Position numbers and translations under genes: made by a program
In this document: one piece after another, positions 25,161 through 33,696 of the stretch
Position numbering within the stretch: position 1 is the first letter of the stretch
How the letters are laid out: each line of letters begins with the position of its first letter
Source: an uncultured Neglectibacter sp.
Lineage (GTDB): Bacteria > Bacillota > Clostridia > Oscillospirales > Acutalibacteraceae
DNA length: 48,280 nt
Assembly (NCBI GenBank): GCA_904374805.1
Contig: CAJFEW010000006.1
Span: forward strand, 1 to 48,280
Direction of reading: 5' to 3'
Notes under the pieces: model-generated
The model's database searches: none
The model's input: the letters and a program-made list of their open reading frames with translations, nothing else
What the model was told of the DNA's origin: nothing

Positions 25161-25195
25161 AAGGGGGCCGTTGCTTTGCACAACAGCCCCTTTTT
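25161..25195. terminator. Bidirectional terminator between spoVM and the phosphorylase gene
   Basis: GGGGC-GTTG at 25164-25173 pairs with CAAC-GCCCC at 25181-25190 (one mismatch, 7-base loop). TTTTT follows on the plus strand and CTTTGCTTTTTTAG on the minus strand, so it can stop the convergent phosphorylase transcript and back up the spoVM terminator. Confidence 0.75.
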
Positions 25196-25233
25196 AGCTC
25201 CATTCTGACAATGAACGGACATTTTCTTTTTCT

Positions 25234-26769
25234 TTACTGCTCCATGGAAAAGACAACCTTTCCGTGAGCATCGGTTAGGCAAGCGGAAAAACCACAGGTG
25301 GCCAGGTCCGCATCCAACTGCGCCCGCTGGGCGTCTTTTTCCCACACAAACTGCAAGCGGCTCCCTTGGGCCTGTACAGAAATGGCGGCGTCTTCTGCAA
25401 ACACCGGGAAGGAGGCGCGGGCCTGTAAAAGCGCCAATTGATTTTGTACCACAGGCTGCTGCAATCCACGGGCCATGTCCTCTTTCGAGAGGTTGGTCCG
25501 GTTGATCTCCTTGTGTCCGCCGGCTCCGGCCCGCTTCATGGCGGCGTAGTCGTTCTTCCCGGCGAACAGGTCCAGGTACCACACCTGCGGTTTGCCCGGC
25601 ATGAACAGCTGCAAGGCTCTGGCAAGCAGCATGCGCCGGTCGTCCTCGCCCAAGGCGCTGTAATAGGTGGCGTTCACCTGGTAGTAGACGTTTTTGGCGC
25701 CGTGCAAGTCTTTTACGAAACCGCCCCGGCTCACTAGAGTGTCAATGAGCCCCTGGATGCGCTCTTCCGGCAGCAGTCCTTTCAGATCCAGCAGGGGAAT
25801 GCCGTCGTGGCAGCCCAGCATGTTTACGGTCTTCATGCCGCTGTCCACAATCTCCTTGGCCCAGGCAGCCAGCGTCTCTCCGGATTTCTGTTCCAAAGCG
25901 TCCAGCACTAGACCTGGCAGGAAGAAGTCATACACCATGTATCCCTTTTGGGCGATGGTCCGGTAGGTGCCCTCTTGGTAGCTGGCGTGAATTTCCGGCA
26001 GCAATGCCACGCCATAAGGCTGTGCCATTTGGGCGATCTGCTCCAAAAAGTTCCAGGTACCTGGGTCATTGAGGAAGTTTTTGGCGCCAACCTCCTTAGG
26101 CGCATAGGCGAAGGCGTCCAACCGGACGATTTTCGCGCCATAGGCTGCCAGCGTGGCTAAAGTCTGCCGATAAAAGTCCAGCACCTGGGGGGATTGGATA
26201 TTTACGTCCATTTGGCCCAGATAGTGCTTTTTGCCCGTCTCGTCCACATCCACCTGTTGGTAGAAGGTGTTCCAATAGGGCCGCTTGGTGCCGTCGGCAA
26301 ATTCCACCACCAACACCGGCAGGCCTGGTTTGCGGAAGAACATGTCCTGGATATATTCCTGCCGGGGCACGAGCACCCCTTCTTCATTTACATTGCCGCA
26401 GCCTGCCCAGAACTTGTTCCAATCTATAAAGAAGTCCTTATAGGCGGACGCATCGCCTTTTTCCAACAAGTCCTGAAACTGCGGGGATTGCACCGAAAGG
26501 TGGTTCAGAATAAAGTCCAGCTTAACATCGATCCCCAGAGCCTGCAGGTCCTGCAGGTCCTCTTTTTTTGCCAGGCTTTCTTCAAGGCCATAGTCGATCA
26601 CAGAAAAGCCCCGGTCCAAGTCTGTGTGAAACAAACTGGGCAAAATGTAAAAGGAGGAGAAAGCGCCCCGTACCGCGTCCTCTCGGAGGAACTCTACTGC
26701 GTCGGCGAGGGTGCCTCCCAAACTGTCGGGATAGGCGTTGAGCATGGGACCCCAATTCGATTTGTTCAT
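25234..26769 (-). CDS. GH13_18 sucrose-phosphorylase-like glycoside phosphorylase
   Basis: Subfamily GH13_18 enzymes split sucrose, sucrose 6-phosphate, glucosylglycerol or glucosylglycerate with phosphate to glucose 1-phosphate. The 511-residue protein has the nucleophile in IVRLDAFAYA (Asp218), acid/base in LLPEIHASY (Glu259), and the transition-state pair in LGCHDGIPLLDLKG (His321-Asp322). VNATYYSALG and FAGKNDY...INRTNL also match sucrose phosphorylase. No signal peptide, so it is cytoplasmic. It follows a P-loop kinase gene with a 4-base gap, with AGGTGA as ribosome site. Which acceptor it uses cannot be decided from sequence. Confidence 0.88.
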   Translation of the reverse strand: MNKSNWGPMLNAYPDSLGGTLADAVEFLREDAVRGAFSSFYILPSLFHTDLDRGFSVIDYGLEESLAKKEDLQDLQALGIDVKLDFILNHLSVQSPQFQDLLEKGDASAYKDFFIDWNKFWAGCGNVNEEGVLVPRQEYIQDMFFRKPGLPVLVVEFADGTKRPYWNTFYQQVDVDETGKKHYLGQMDVNIQSPQVLDFYRQTLATLAAYGAKIVRLDAFAYAPKEVGAKNFLNDPGTWNFLEQIAQMAQPYGVALLPEIHASYQEGTYRTIAQKGYMVYDFFLPGLVLDALEQKSGETLAAWAKEIVDSGMKTVNMLGCHDGIPLLDLKGLLPEERIQGLIDTLVSRGGFVKDLHGAKNVYYQVNATYYSALGEDDRRMLLARALQLFMPGKPQVWYLDLFAGKNDYAAMKRAGAGGHKEINRTNLSKEDMARGLQQPVVQNQLALLQARASFPVFAEDAAISVQAQGSRLQFVWEKDAQRAQLDADLATCGFSACLTDAHGKVVFSMEQ

Positions 26770-26773
26770 GGTA

Positions 26774-27730
26774 TCACCTGCCTGCAGCCATTTGCTGCTT
26801 GTATTGTTCGTAGTTTAGCAGTTCGCAGGATTTGGAGACAATCACCTGGGCAAAGGGAGCTCGGGCCTCCAGTTTCTGCTGCTCCAGCTCCAACACCATG
26901 GTGATGAAGGCCGTATCTGCGTTGGCGTCTCTGCCGCGGGCAAGGCGGTACTCTCGGGTTTCCGCTGGAGTGCTGGAAAGGAGAATGGGGACGTCCACAC
27001 CGTCAAATTTACCGGAGTTGCCGTGAGTCCACTCCAGCACTACTACGGAGATCTTGGAAAAATCCTTCTCCTCATACCACAGGGCCGTGTCATCCCGTCC
27101 CATGCGCTTGAGCCAGATCTTTTCCTGCCCCTCTTTAAACTGGCGGAGCACCTGTTCTATCTGCTCATATTCCTGCTCTTGTTCCGTTCCCAGGTATTGG
27201 AAGAGTTCCTCCCGTCCTGCTTTCTGGTAGGCGGCCAGCCAGGGGTACTCTGCGCACTGAGCCGGATCCGGATCCAGGTCCTTCTGCTGCAGTTCTTTCA
27301 AAAGGGCGGCGCGTTCCGGCGTGTAGACGCCTTCCCGCACCATGCCGCGCACACCTCCCAGCCGGAAAATCCGCGTACGTTCTGCGTCATTTAGCTCCGG
27401 AAAGCGCCTGGGATAGTTGTCGCCCGACAGGGTGAAAGCGCCCACACCCAGCTGATTGAGGTAGTAGGTGAGCAAAGCGGAAACACAGGTTTTTCCTACG
27501 CCGCTGCCACCGGAAACCGAAAGCACTGCTTTGGAACAGGGGTTGTTTTCCAGGGCCTGCACCAGCAGGGGCAGAGCGGCCCGAAATGCCACTTTGCCCT
27601 TGGCAATGGACTGGGGGCCAATCCAAACTTTGTCTCCCGGCATATCCCCCTGGGGAATATCCGGAGGAACTTGGGGAGGCTGCCAAGTCTCCAGGGCTTG
27701 CTGCAGCCGTTTCACAGGGTGATCCATCAT
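26774..27730 (-). CDS. P-loop kinase (uridine kinase/phosphoribulokinase-like)
   Basis: The 318-residue product has a central P-loop SGGSGVGKT (ending Thr81), then FTLSGDNYPRRFPE, an aspartate-containing segment placed like the substrate Asp of uridine kinase and phosphoribulokinase. Later segments include VVVLEWTHGNSG and VPILLSSTPAETREYRLARGRD, resembling the second half of that fold. It is sometimes labelled adenylylsulfate kinase-like in related genomes, but I see no PAPS-kinase signature. It is the first gene of a two-gene minus-strand operon with the GH13_18 phosphorylase, so a kinase for the sugar-derived product is a reasonable inference. GGAGGA precedes the start by about 8 bases. 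Confidence 0.7.
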   Translation of the reverse strand: MMDHPVKRLQQALETWQPPQVPPDIPQGDMPGDKVWIGPQSIAKGKVAFRAALPLLVQALENNPCSKAVLSVSGGSGVGKTCVSALLTYYLNQLGVGAFTLSGDNYPRRFPELNDAERTRIFRLGGVRGMVREGVYTPERAALLKELQQKDLDPDPAQCAEYPWLAAYQKAGREELFQYLGTEQEQEYEQIEQVLRQFKEGQEKIWLKRMGRDDTALWYEEKDFSKISVVVLEWTHGNSGKFDGVDVPILLSSTPAETREYRLARGRDANADTAFITMVLELEQQKLEARAPFAQVIVSKSCELLNYEQYKQQMAAGR

Positions 27731-27801
27731 GTACCATTCCTCCTTTGTGGGTGCGCCGCGAACCGGGATACCCCTGGGTGGGTCCGCAGCAGTCTGTCCT
27801 T

Positions 27802-27830
27802 ATTATACAATAGCCGGAAGAAAAAGGGAA
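27802..27830 (-). promoter_or_regulatory. Promoter of the kinase-phosphorylase operon
   Basis: On the minus strand TTCCCT (27830-27825), 17 bases and TATAAT (27807-27802) lie about 70 bases upstream of the kinase start. The -35 match is weak and the -10 perfect, so activation by a regulator is plausible. Confidence 0.5.
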
Positions 27831-27859
27831 GCTGCTCTCTGGGAAACGGGGAAGAGGCG

Positions 27860-27888
27860 TTGCATTTGCCGGGGAAACATGCTATACT
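27860..27888 (+). promoter_or_regulatory. Promoter of the fucosidase gene
   Basis: TTGCAT (27860-27865), 17 bases and TATACT (27883-27888) lie about 45 bases before the ATG at 27935, which has an AAAAGGGGAG site. It is divergent from the kinase-phosphorylase promoter, with about 30 bases between the -35 elements. Confidence 0.7.
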
Positions 27889-27934
27889 CACCCAAAACAG
27901 TGGTTTTTAGTTTATAGAAAAAAGGGGAGTTTGT

Positions 27935-29308
27935 ATGCGTTCTTTTTTACAAGAGGCTGCCAGGGTGCGCCCCACCCAGAAACAGCTGGATTGGTTTTCC
28001 ATGGAGATGTACGCGTTTGTGCACTTCAGTCCCAACACGTTTACCGATTTGGAATGGGGAACAGGCAAAGAGCCGGAAGCGCTTTTTTGCCCCACCAAGT
28101 TGGATTGTGATCAATGGGTGGAGGCGATTAAATCTGCAGGTCTGCAGGGCATGGTGCTGACGGCGAAACATCACGACGGCTTTTGCCTGTGGCCTTCTAA
28201 GTATACGGAACACAGCGTTAAAAACAGTCCTTTAGGCCGGGATGTGGTGCGGGAGGCCGCGGATGCCTGCCGTCGGGGTGGCATCAAGTTTGGGTTTTAT
28301 CTTTCCCCCTGGGATCGGAACTCCCCCTACTACGGGACACCGGCGTACAACGACTATTTCTGTAACCAGCTTACAGAGCTTTTGACAGAGTACGGGGAGA
28401 TTTTCTATGTTTGGTTTGACAACGCCTGCGGGGAAGGCCCCAACGGCATACGGCAGGAGTATGACTTTCCCCGGTATTTCCGGTTGATTCGGGAGCTGCA
28501 GCCCAACGCCTTGATCTTCAACGACTACGGTCCGGATGTGCGTTGGTGCGGCAACGAAGCAGGCGTGGGCCGCCACGCAGAGTGGGCGGTGGTTCCCACC
28601 GAGCTCTGTCACTATGCCCCTGTGCAAACGGGCCCCGGGCCTCTGGCGGAAGAGGGAGACCTCTCTTATCTCTACAACACGGCCCAGGAGATTGGCGCCT
28701 TGCCCACGATCCTGTACAGCAAAGGTTTGGCCTTTGTCCCGGCGGAAATTGACATGTCCATTCGGCCCGGTTGGTTCTGGCATCCCCAGGAGGAGCCTCA
28801 CTCCTTAGAGCGACTGTTCCAAACGTATTTGGCCTCCGTGGGCAACAACGCCTGTTTTCACCTCAATATTCCCCCTACCCGTGAGGGGTTGTTCGATCCA
28901 AGGGACGTGCAGCGGCTTCGGGAGTTTGGGGAGCTTCTGCGGCGGGAGTTTGGAACGCCCCTTCCCGCCACCGTGGAACAGGTGCCCCACTGTCCGCCCA
29001 CCCAAGCCCAGTATACGGTAACGTTTCCCCAGCCCCGCAGCGATGTGCGCTATGTGGTTTTGCAGGAGGATATCGCGCAAGGCCAACGCATCGAAAGTTT
29101 TCGCATTACAGGGTACTTTGCCAGTGGCAGACAGTATGTGCTGTACCAGGGGACCTGTGTAGGAAACAAGCATATTTGCCGCCTGCAGGATCCCTTTGCC
29201 GGCCAAAACCCGCTGACCATTGACAGCAATCCAAACATCTGTCAGTTGACCGTGCACGTCACCGCCGCCCGGGATGAGGTGCACATGAAGAACATCCAGG
29301 TGTTTTAA
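27935..29308 (+). CDS. GH29 alpha-L-fucosidase
   Basis: GH29 enzymes release alpha-linked L-fucose with retention of configuration. The 457-residue protein contains FVHFSPNTFTDLEWGTGKE, TAKHHDGFCLWPSKYTEHSV and the nucleophile strand VWFDNACGEG (Asp162), then PAEIDMSIRPGWFWH and LNIPPTREGLFD of the barrel end, and a C-terminal beta domain ending HMKNIQVF. This order is typical of GH29 enzymes from gut Firmicutes and Bacteroidetes. There is no signal peptide, so substrate must be imported as an oligosaccharide. Linkage preference is not readable. Confidence 0.9.
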   Translation: MRSFLQEAARVRPTQKQLDWFSMEMYAFVHFSPNTFTDLEWGTGKEPEALFCPTKLDCDQWVEAIKSAGLQGMVLTAKHHDGFCLWPSKYTEHSVKNSPLGRDVVREAADACRRGGIKFGFYLSPWDRNSPYYGTPAYNDYFCNQLTELLTEYGEIFYVWFDNACGEGPNGIRQEYDFPRYFRLIRELQPNALIFNDYGPDVRWCGNEAGVGRHAEWAVVPTELCHYAPVQTGPGPLAEEGDLSYLYNTAQEIGALPTILYSKGLAFVPAEIDMSIRPGWFWHPQEEPHSLERLFQTYLASVGNNACFHLNIPPTREGLFDPRDVQRLREFGELLRREFGTPLPATVEQVPHCPPTQAQYTVTFPQPRSDVRYVVLQEDIAQGQRIESFRITGYFASGRQYVLYQGTCVGNKHICRLQDPFAGQNPLTIDSNPNICQLTVHVTAARDEVHMKNIQVF

Positions 29309-29337
29309 TCGCTACCTCTGCAGGGGAAGGAGGACCT

Positions 29338-30264
29338 ATGATTCTCAGCGCCAGTCGCCGGACCGACATCCCCGCCCTCTACGGGGAGTGGCTTGTCAAC
29401 CGTTTGGCTGCCGGGGAAGTGCTGATTCCCCAGCCATACCGGGCTCATCACGCCACGCGTCTGCTTTTTTCTCCGGAAACCGTGGACGTTCTGGTGCTGT
29501 GGTCCAAAAACCCCGCCCCCTTTTTTACAGCGTTGGACCGTGTGGAAAATTTGGGGTACAAGAATTTGGTGTTTCAGTACACGATCACAGCGTTTGACGC
29601 TCCCTGGGAACCCCATCTTCCGCCGCTGAAACAACGGGTGCAGACTTTTTCCCAACTGGCCTGGCGGCTAGGACCCGCCCGCGTCGATTGGCGTTTCGAC
29701 CCGATTTTGCTGGATTCCGAGCACACGCCGGCATGGTATGGAGTGCGCTTTCAGAAGCTATGCGAGGAGCTGGCTTCCTGTACCACCCGGTGTATCCTCA
29801 GTTTTGCCGATCTCTACCCCCACCAGGGTCACCTGTTTCAAGAGGCCTCCCAGGCTCAAATGGAGGAAACCATCTGCCGCCTGGGAGAAATTGCCCAGCG
29901 TTTTGGCCTGCCCCTTTTTACCTGTGCTGAAGCGGGCGATTTCACCGCTTGGGGCATTCGTCCGGGAGCGTGTTTGGATCAAAAGCGCTTGGAAAGCGTG
30001 GTGGGCTGTTCCCTAAAGACGAGAAAGGATCCCGGCCAGCGGCCTGCCTGCGGCTGTGTGGAGAGTGTGGACCTCGGCGTGTACAACACCTGTATTCACG
30101 GGTGCGCCTACTGCTACGCCACCCGCAGTTTTTCCCAGGCAAAGCGCAGGTACGCTTCCCACGATCCCCATTCCCCTTTGCTGACCGGCTGGCCAAGCCC
30201 TGACTGGAAAATTACAGAGAAGCGTCCTGGTTCTCTCAAAACCGGCCAGCTCTCTCTTTTTTAA
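29338..30264 (+). CDS. DUF1848 protein with C-terminal Cys cluster
   Basis: The 308-residue protein starts ILSASRRTDIPALYGEW and contains RLLFSPETVDVLVLWSKNP, FQYTITAFD, RVDWRFDPILLD and ILSFADLYP, the pattern of DUF1848. The C-terminal part has NTCIHGCAYCYATRS, a CxxxCxxC group (C252, C256, C259) of the radical-SAM type followed by an aromatic residue, plus further cysteines in CGCVESVD. Spore photoproduct lyase-type proteins carry a similar group, so an Fe-S cluster and radical chemistry on nucleic acid are possible but not shown. It follows the fucosidase by 29 bases and is probably co-transcribed. The function is unknown. Confidence 0.82.
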   Translation: MILSASRRTDIPALYGEWLVNRLAAGEVLIPQPYRAHHATRLLFSPETVDVLVLWSKNPAPFFTALDRVENLGYKNLVFQYTITAFDAPWEPHLPPLKQRVQTFSQLAWRLGPARVDWRFDPILLDSEHTPAWYGVRFQKLCEELASCTTRCILSFADLYPHQGHLFQEASQAQMEETICRLGEIAQRFGLPLFTCAEAGDFTAWGIRPGACLDQKRLESVVGCSLKTRKDPGQRPACGCVESVDLGVYNTCIHGCAYCYATRSFSQAKRRYASHDPHSPLLTGWPSPDWKITEKRPGSLKTGQLSLF

Positions 30265-30284
30265 GGGGAGAGGAAAGTTTTTGC

Positions 30285-30313
30285 TTGTACATTTCCTGCA
30301 GTTGTGAAATAAT
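30285..30313 (+). promoter_or_regulatory. Promoter of the flavin reductase gene
   Basis: TTGTAC (30285-30290), 17 bases and AATAAT (30308-30313) stand about 40 bases before the ATG at 30355. The -10 is one base off consensus. Confidence 0.55.
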
Positions 30314-30354
30314 AAGAGTATGGCAGTTATTACTATGGAATGGGAGGTAGTTTC

Positions 30355-30864
30355 ATGGATGAGAAAGCGTTGTTTAAAGTAACCTATGGGCTGTATGTGG
30401 TATGCGCCCAGGCAGAGGGCCAGCGCAGCGGCTGTGTGGTCAACACCTTGCAGCAGGTGACAGCGGAGCCGGTGCGCCTGGCGGTGACGGTGCACAAGGA
30501 CAATCTCACCTGCCAGCTCATAGAAAAAGCGGGACGTTTTGCCGCTGTGGCTTTGGACCAGCGGGCGGATATGCTGTTCATCGGTCGGTTTGGATTCCGG
30601 ACGGGGAAGAACTTCGAAAAGTTTGCGGATATTTCCTTTGCGGAGGATCAGGCGGGCATGCCCTACCCCTTGGACGCCTCTTGCGCCCATTACAGCTGTA
30701 AAGTGGAACAGACGCTGGATCTGGGGACGCATATACTCTTTGTGGGTGTGGCGGAAGAAGCGGAGATCCTCAGCGAGGAAGAGCCTTTGACCTACGGGTA
30801 CTACCGGAACGTGATCAAAGGACGCACGCCTAAAACCGCCCCGTCTTACCAGAAAAATCATTGA
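30355..30864 (+). CDS. Flavin reductase family protein (rubredoxin-less)
   Basis: The 169-residue protein binds FMN in the split-barrel fold: it starts MDEKALFKVTYGLYVV and continues GCVVNTLQQVTAEPVRLAVTV, FIGRFGFRTGKNFEKF and ILFVGVAEEAEIL. It ends YYRNVIKGRTPKTAPSY, the joint at which clostridial homologues often continue into a rubredoxin domain; here the protein stops, so it must rely on a separate electron donor. The ATG at 30355 follows GGGAGG; an in-frame ATG at 30340 contains that site. Likely role: NAD(P)H-linked flavin or oxygen-scavenging electron transfer in an anaerobe. Confidence 0.85.
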   Translation: MDEKALFKVTYGLYVVCAQAEGQRSGCVVNTLQQVTAEPVRLAVTVHKDNLTCQLIEKAGRFAAVALDQRADMLFIGRFGFRTGKNFEKFADISFAEDQAGMPYPLDASCAHYSCKVEQTLDLGTHILFVGVAEEAEILSEEEPLTYGYYRNVIKGRTPKTAPSYQKNH

Positions 30865-30898
30865 GATCCCTCTTTTTCAAGAAAAACTTGGAGCGAGG

Positions 30899-30934
30899 AG
30901 GAGGCTGCCGCATTCTGCGGCAGCCTCCTTTTTT
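30899..30934 (+). terminator. Terminator of the flavin reductase gene
   Basis: A perfect 14-bp stem (AGGAGGCTGCCGCA at 30899-30912 with TGCGGCAGCCTCCT at 30916-30929) with a three-base TTC loop and a T6 tail lies 35 bases after the stop. Confidence 0.92.
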
Positions 30935-31038
30935 GATGAAGGGCACTTTTCTATGGTTCCCGCATACCGGGCAGGTTTGCAGCATAGATCTTGTAAAAAA
31001 GAGGGGTGCACGCCCTATTGGCGGGGAGGACAAAAGAG

Positions 31039-33669
31039 ATGGATTTTTACAGCTGCAGCACGGACGAGGTTTTGCAGGCGTTGCAAACAGACGCCCGCCG
31101 GGGTCTGGGGCGAGGAGAATGGCAGCGCAGGCAGGTTCGGTATGGGCCCAATCGGCTCCGCCAGGAAAAGCGGCAGGGGCTGCTGCGCCGGTTCTTGGGG
31201 CAGTTTCAGGATTGCATGGTACTGATCCTGCTGGCCGCTGCGGGAGTTTCCTTTGGCGTCTCCTGGTTTCGAGGAGATGGAGAGTACGTAGATTCTCTCA
31301 TCATTTTGGCAATTGTGGTGGTAAACGCCTGTATCGGCACCGTACAGGAGCTGCGGGCAGATAAAGCCATCGAGGCGCTGAAAAAACTGTCCTCGCCCCA
31401 CGCCCAGGTCATTCGGGAGGGCAGACGCCAAAAGGTGGAGAGCTGGGAGCTGGTTCCCGGGGATGTGGTGGTCCTCCAAGCGGGGGATTTGGTGCCGGCA
31501 GACCTTCGGCTTCTGCAAAGCGTGGAGCTGAAGGTGGAGGAATCCGCCCTGACAGGGGAGTCCGTCCCGGCGGAAAAGGATGCCCAAAGCTGCTGTTCCT
31601 CTCGTGCCACCTTGGGAGAACGGACCAACATGGTGTTTGCTTCCACAGGTGTGGTGGCGGGAGCCGGCGTAGGCGTTGTGACCGCCACGGGAATGGATAC
31701 CGCCATGGGCGGAATCGCCCGCATGTTAGAGCGAGAAAAAGCGCCTCAAACCCCCTTGCAGCTGCGTCTGAAACAGACCGGCAAGGTATTGGGCATCGGG
31801 GTTGTGCTCATCTGCGGCGTCATTTTCCTGCTGGGGCTGCTCCAACACATGGAGCCTCTGGAAATGTTTTTGATCGCTATCAGCCTGGGCGTGGCCGCCA
31901 TTCCCGAAGGACTCACCGCTGTGGTAACCATTGTGCTGGCCATGGGCATCAAGCGCATGGCGCAGAAACGAGCCATTGTGCGGCATCTGCCTGCAGTGGA
32001 GACACTGGGGAGCACCCAGGTGATCTGCTCCGACAAAACCGGAACCCTCACCCAAAATAAAATGACAGTGCAGGTGTTTTCCGGCCCCAGGGGAGAGGAG
32101 AGTTTGAACAGCCCGGAGGCCCAGTTTGCCTTGGAACTGGCAACCCTGTGCAACAACTCCCGGGAAGAGGCCGGGAAACTGGTGGGAGATCCCACGGAAA
32201 CAGCGTTCCTGCAGGCCTGTGCACGCAGCAAAAAGGAGCTGGAGCAGGATTATCCCCGCAAAGGAGAAATCCCCTTTACTTCGGCCCGAAAAAGGATGAC
32301 CACAGCCCACCAAGGACCGCAGGGTATCCGGGTGATTACAAAAGGCGCGCCCGATGTACTTTTGGCCCGATGCACCGCCATGCTGCGGGGCGGCACGCCG
32401 GTTCCGCTTAGCGGTGCCATGAAAGCAAAGCTCCTCTCCGACAACGACCGGTTGGCCCAGCGTGCCCTGCGGGTATTGGCAGTGGCCTATAAGGATGTGC
32501 CTGCACTTCCGTCGGAAGATCGGGAGGCGGAAAGCGAGTTGGTCTTCTGCGGGCTGATTGCCATGGAAGACCCGCCCCGGCCTGGCGTTCGGGAGGCGGT
32601 GGCCCAGTGCAAACAGGCGGGCATTCTCCCGGTGATGATCACCGGAGACCATGCGGCCACGGCCCTGGCCATTGCAACGCGGCTGAAGATTGCTGAAAGC
32701 CCCAGCCAAGTGATGGTAGGCCAGGAGTTGGACCGGTGCAGCGAACGTGAACTCAGCGAAAAAATCCTTCAATACCGTGTGTTTGCCCGCGTCTCTCCGG
32801 AGCATAAGGTGAAAATTGTCAAAGCCTTCCAGCGCCGGGGCATGGTGGTGGCCATGACGGGAGACGGGGTGAACGATGCCCCCGCCCTGAAAACCGCGGA
32901 CATTGGCTGTGCCATGGGAAAAAATGGGACCGAAGTTGCCCAATCCGCGGCGGATATGGTTCTCACAGATGACGATTTCTCCACCATTGTGGCAGCGGTT
33001 CGAGAGGGGAGAGGCATCTATCAAAACATCCGCAAAACGGTGCACTTTCTCCTTTCCTGCAACATTGGGGAGATCCTAGTGGTGTTTGCTGCCTTTCTCT
33101 TGCAGGTACCTACCCCTTTGCTGGCCATACAGCTGCTGTGGGTAAACTTGGTCACCGATTCGCTGCCGGCCCTTGCCCTGGGCGCCGACCCGATTCGCAG
33201 TGACGTGATGAGAGACCCCCCTCATAAAAGGGAGGAAGGCCTTTTTTCCGGCGGCATGGGTTTTTCCTTGGCGGTGGAAGGATGCCTTGTGGGCGCCTTG
33301 GCGCTGCTTGCCTACACGCTGGGGCGGGTCTTTTTCGATGAAAATCCCGCTGAGCCTGTGGTGGGGCGAACCATGGCTTTTTGTGTGCTCAGCCTGTCAC
33401 AGCTGGTCCACAGCTTCAATATGCGCTCGGAGCACTCTGTTTTAAAGATGGGCCTTTTCTCCAATCGAAAACTGGTGAGCGCCTGTGGGCTCTGTGCGCT
33501 GCTGATGGTGAGCGTGGTGCTGTTTCCGCCCCTGTCCGCCCTGTTTCAAACTACACCGCTCACGTCATTTCAATGGCTTCTCGTGGTGCTTTTGTCCCTG
33601 TGTCCCCTCCTGGTGGTGGAAGGCGAAAAACTTCTGTGGGAGCATTTGCCCGGCAAAAAGAAAAACTGA
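31039..33669 (+). CDS. Calcium-type P-type (P2) ATPase
   Basis: This membrane pump exports a cation, most likely Ca2+, at the cost of ATP. The 876-residue protein has the N-terminal cation-ATPase domain (residues 1-60), ALTGESVPAEKD in the actuator domain, IPEGLTAVVTIVLAMG in M4, the phosphorylation motif SDKTGTLTQNKM (Asp332), MITGDHAATA, TGDGVNDAPAL and NLVTDSLPALALGAD in M6. The PEGL motif and the N/D pair in M6 match PMCA/SERCA-type bacterial pumps. Ten hydrophobic segments can be drawn. The ATG at 31039 follows GGGGAGG. No neighbouring sensor or partner is evident. Confidence 0.92.
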   Translation: MDFYSCSTDEVLQALQTDARRGLGRGEWQRRQVRYGPNRLRQEKRQGLLRRFLGQFQDCMVLILLAAAGVSFGVSWFRGDGEYVDSLIILAIVVVNACIGTVQELRADKAIEALKKLSSPHAQVIREGRRQKVESWELVPGDVVVLQAGDLVPADLRLLQSVELKVEESALTGESVPAEKDAQSCCSSRATLGERTNMVFASTGVVAGAGVGVVTATGMDTAMGGIARMLEREKAPQTPLQLRLKQTGKVLGIGVVLICGVIFLLGLLQHMEPLEMFLIAISLGVAAIPEGLTAVVTIVLAMGIKRMAQKRAIVRHLPAVETLGSTQVICSDKTGTLTQNKMTVQVFSGPRGEESLNSPEAQFALELATLCNNSREEAGKLVGDPTETAFLQACARSKKELEQDYPRKGEIPFTSARKRMTTAHQGPQGIRVITKGAPDVLLARCTAMLRGGTPVPLSGAMKAKLLSDNDRLAQRALRVLAVAYKDVPALPSEDREAESELVFCGLIAMEDPPRPGVREAVAQCKQAGILPVMITGDHAATALAIATRLKIAESPSQVMVGQELDRCSERELSEKILQYRVFARVSPEHKVKIVKAFQRRGMVVAMTGDGVNDAPALKTADIGCAMGKNGTEVAQSAADMVLTDDDFSTIVAAVREGRGIYQNIRKTVHFLLSCNIGEILVVFAAFLLQVPTPLLAIQLLWVNLVTDSLPALALGADPIRSDVMRDPPHKREEGLFSGGMGFSLAVEGCLVGALALLAYTLGRVFFDENPAEPVVGRTMAFCVLSLSQLVHSFNMRSEHSVLKMGLFSNRKLVSACGLCALLMVSVVLFPPLSALFQTTPLTSFQWLLVVLLSLCPLLVVEGEKLLWEHLPGKKKN

Positions 33670-33688
33670 GAGGATGCCTCTCTCAGTT
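33655..33688 (-). terminator. Terminator of the lipocalin-like gene
   Basis: AACTGAGAG (33664-33672) pairs with CTCTCAGTT (33680-33688) around a 7-base loop. On the minus strand TTTTTCTTTTTG follows, giving a good tail that lies within the last codons of the opposing ATPase gene. Confidence 0.7.
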
Positions 33689-33696
33689 TGCAGTTG

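Noticed and set aside
30210-30262. Short stem with T-run at the end of the DUF1848 gene as terminator
   Set aside because: The stem is only about six pairs and lies some distance from the T-run, so read-through is as likely.
31726-33045. 439-codon antisense frame over the P-type ATPase
   Set aside because: Shadow of a complete ATPase with all motifs in order.
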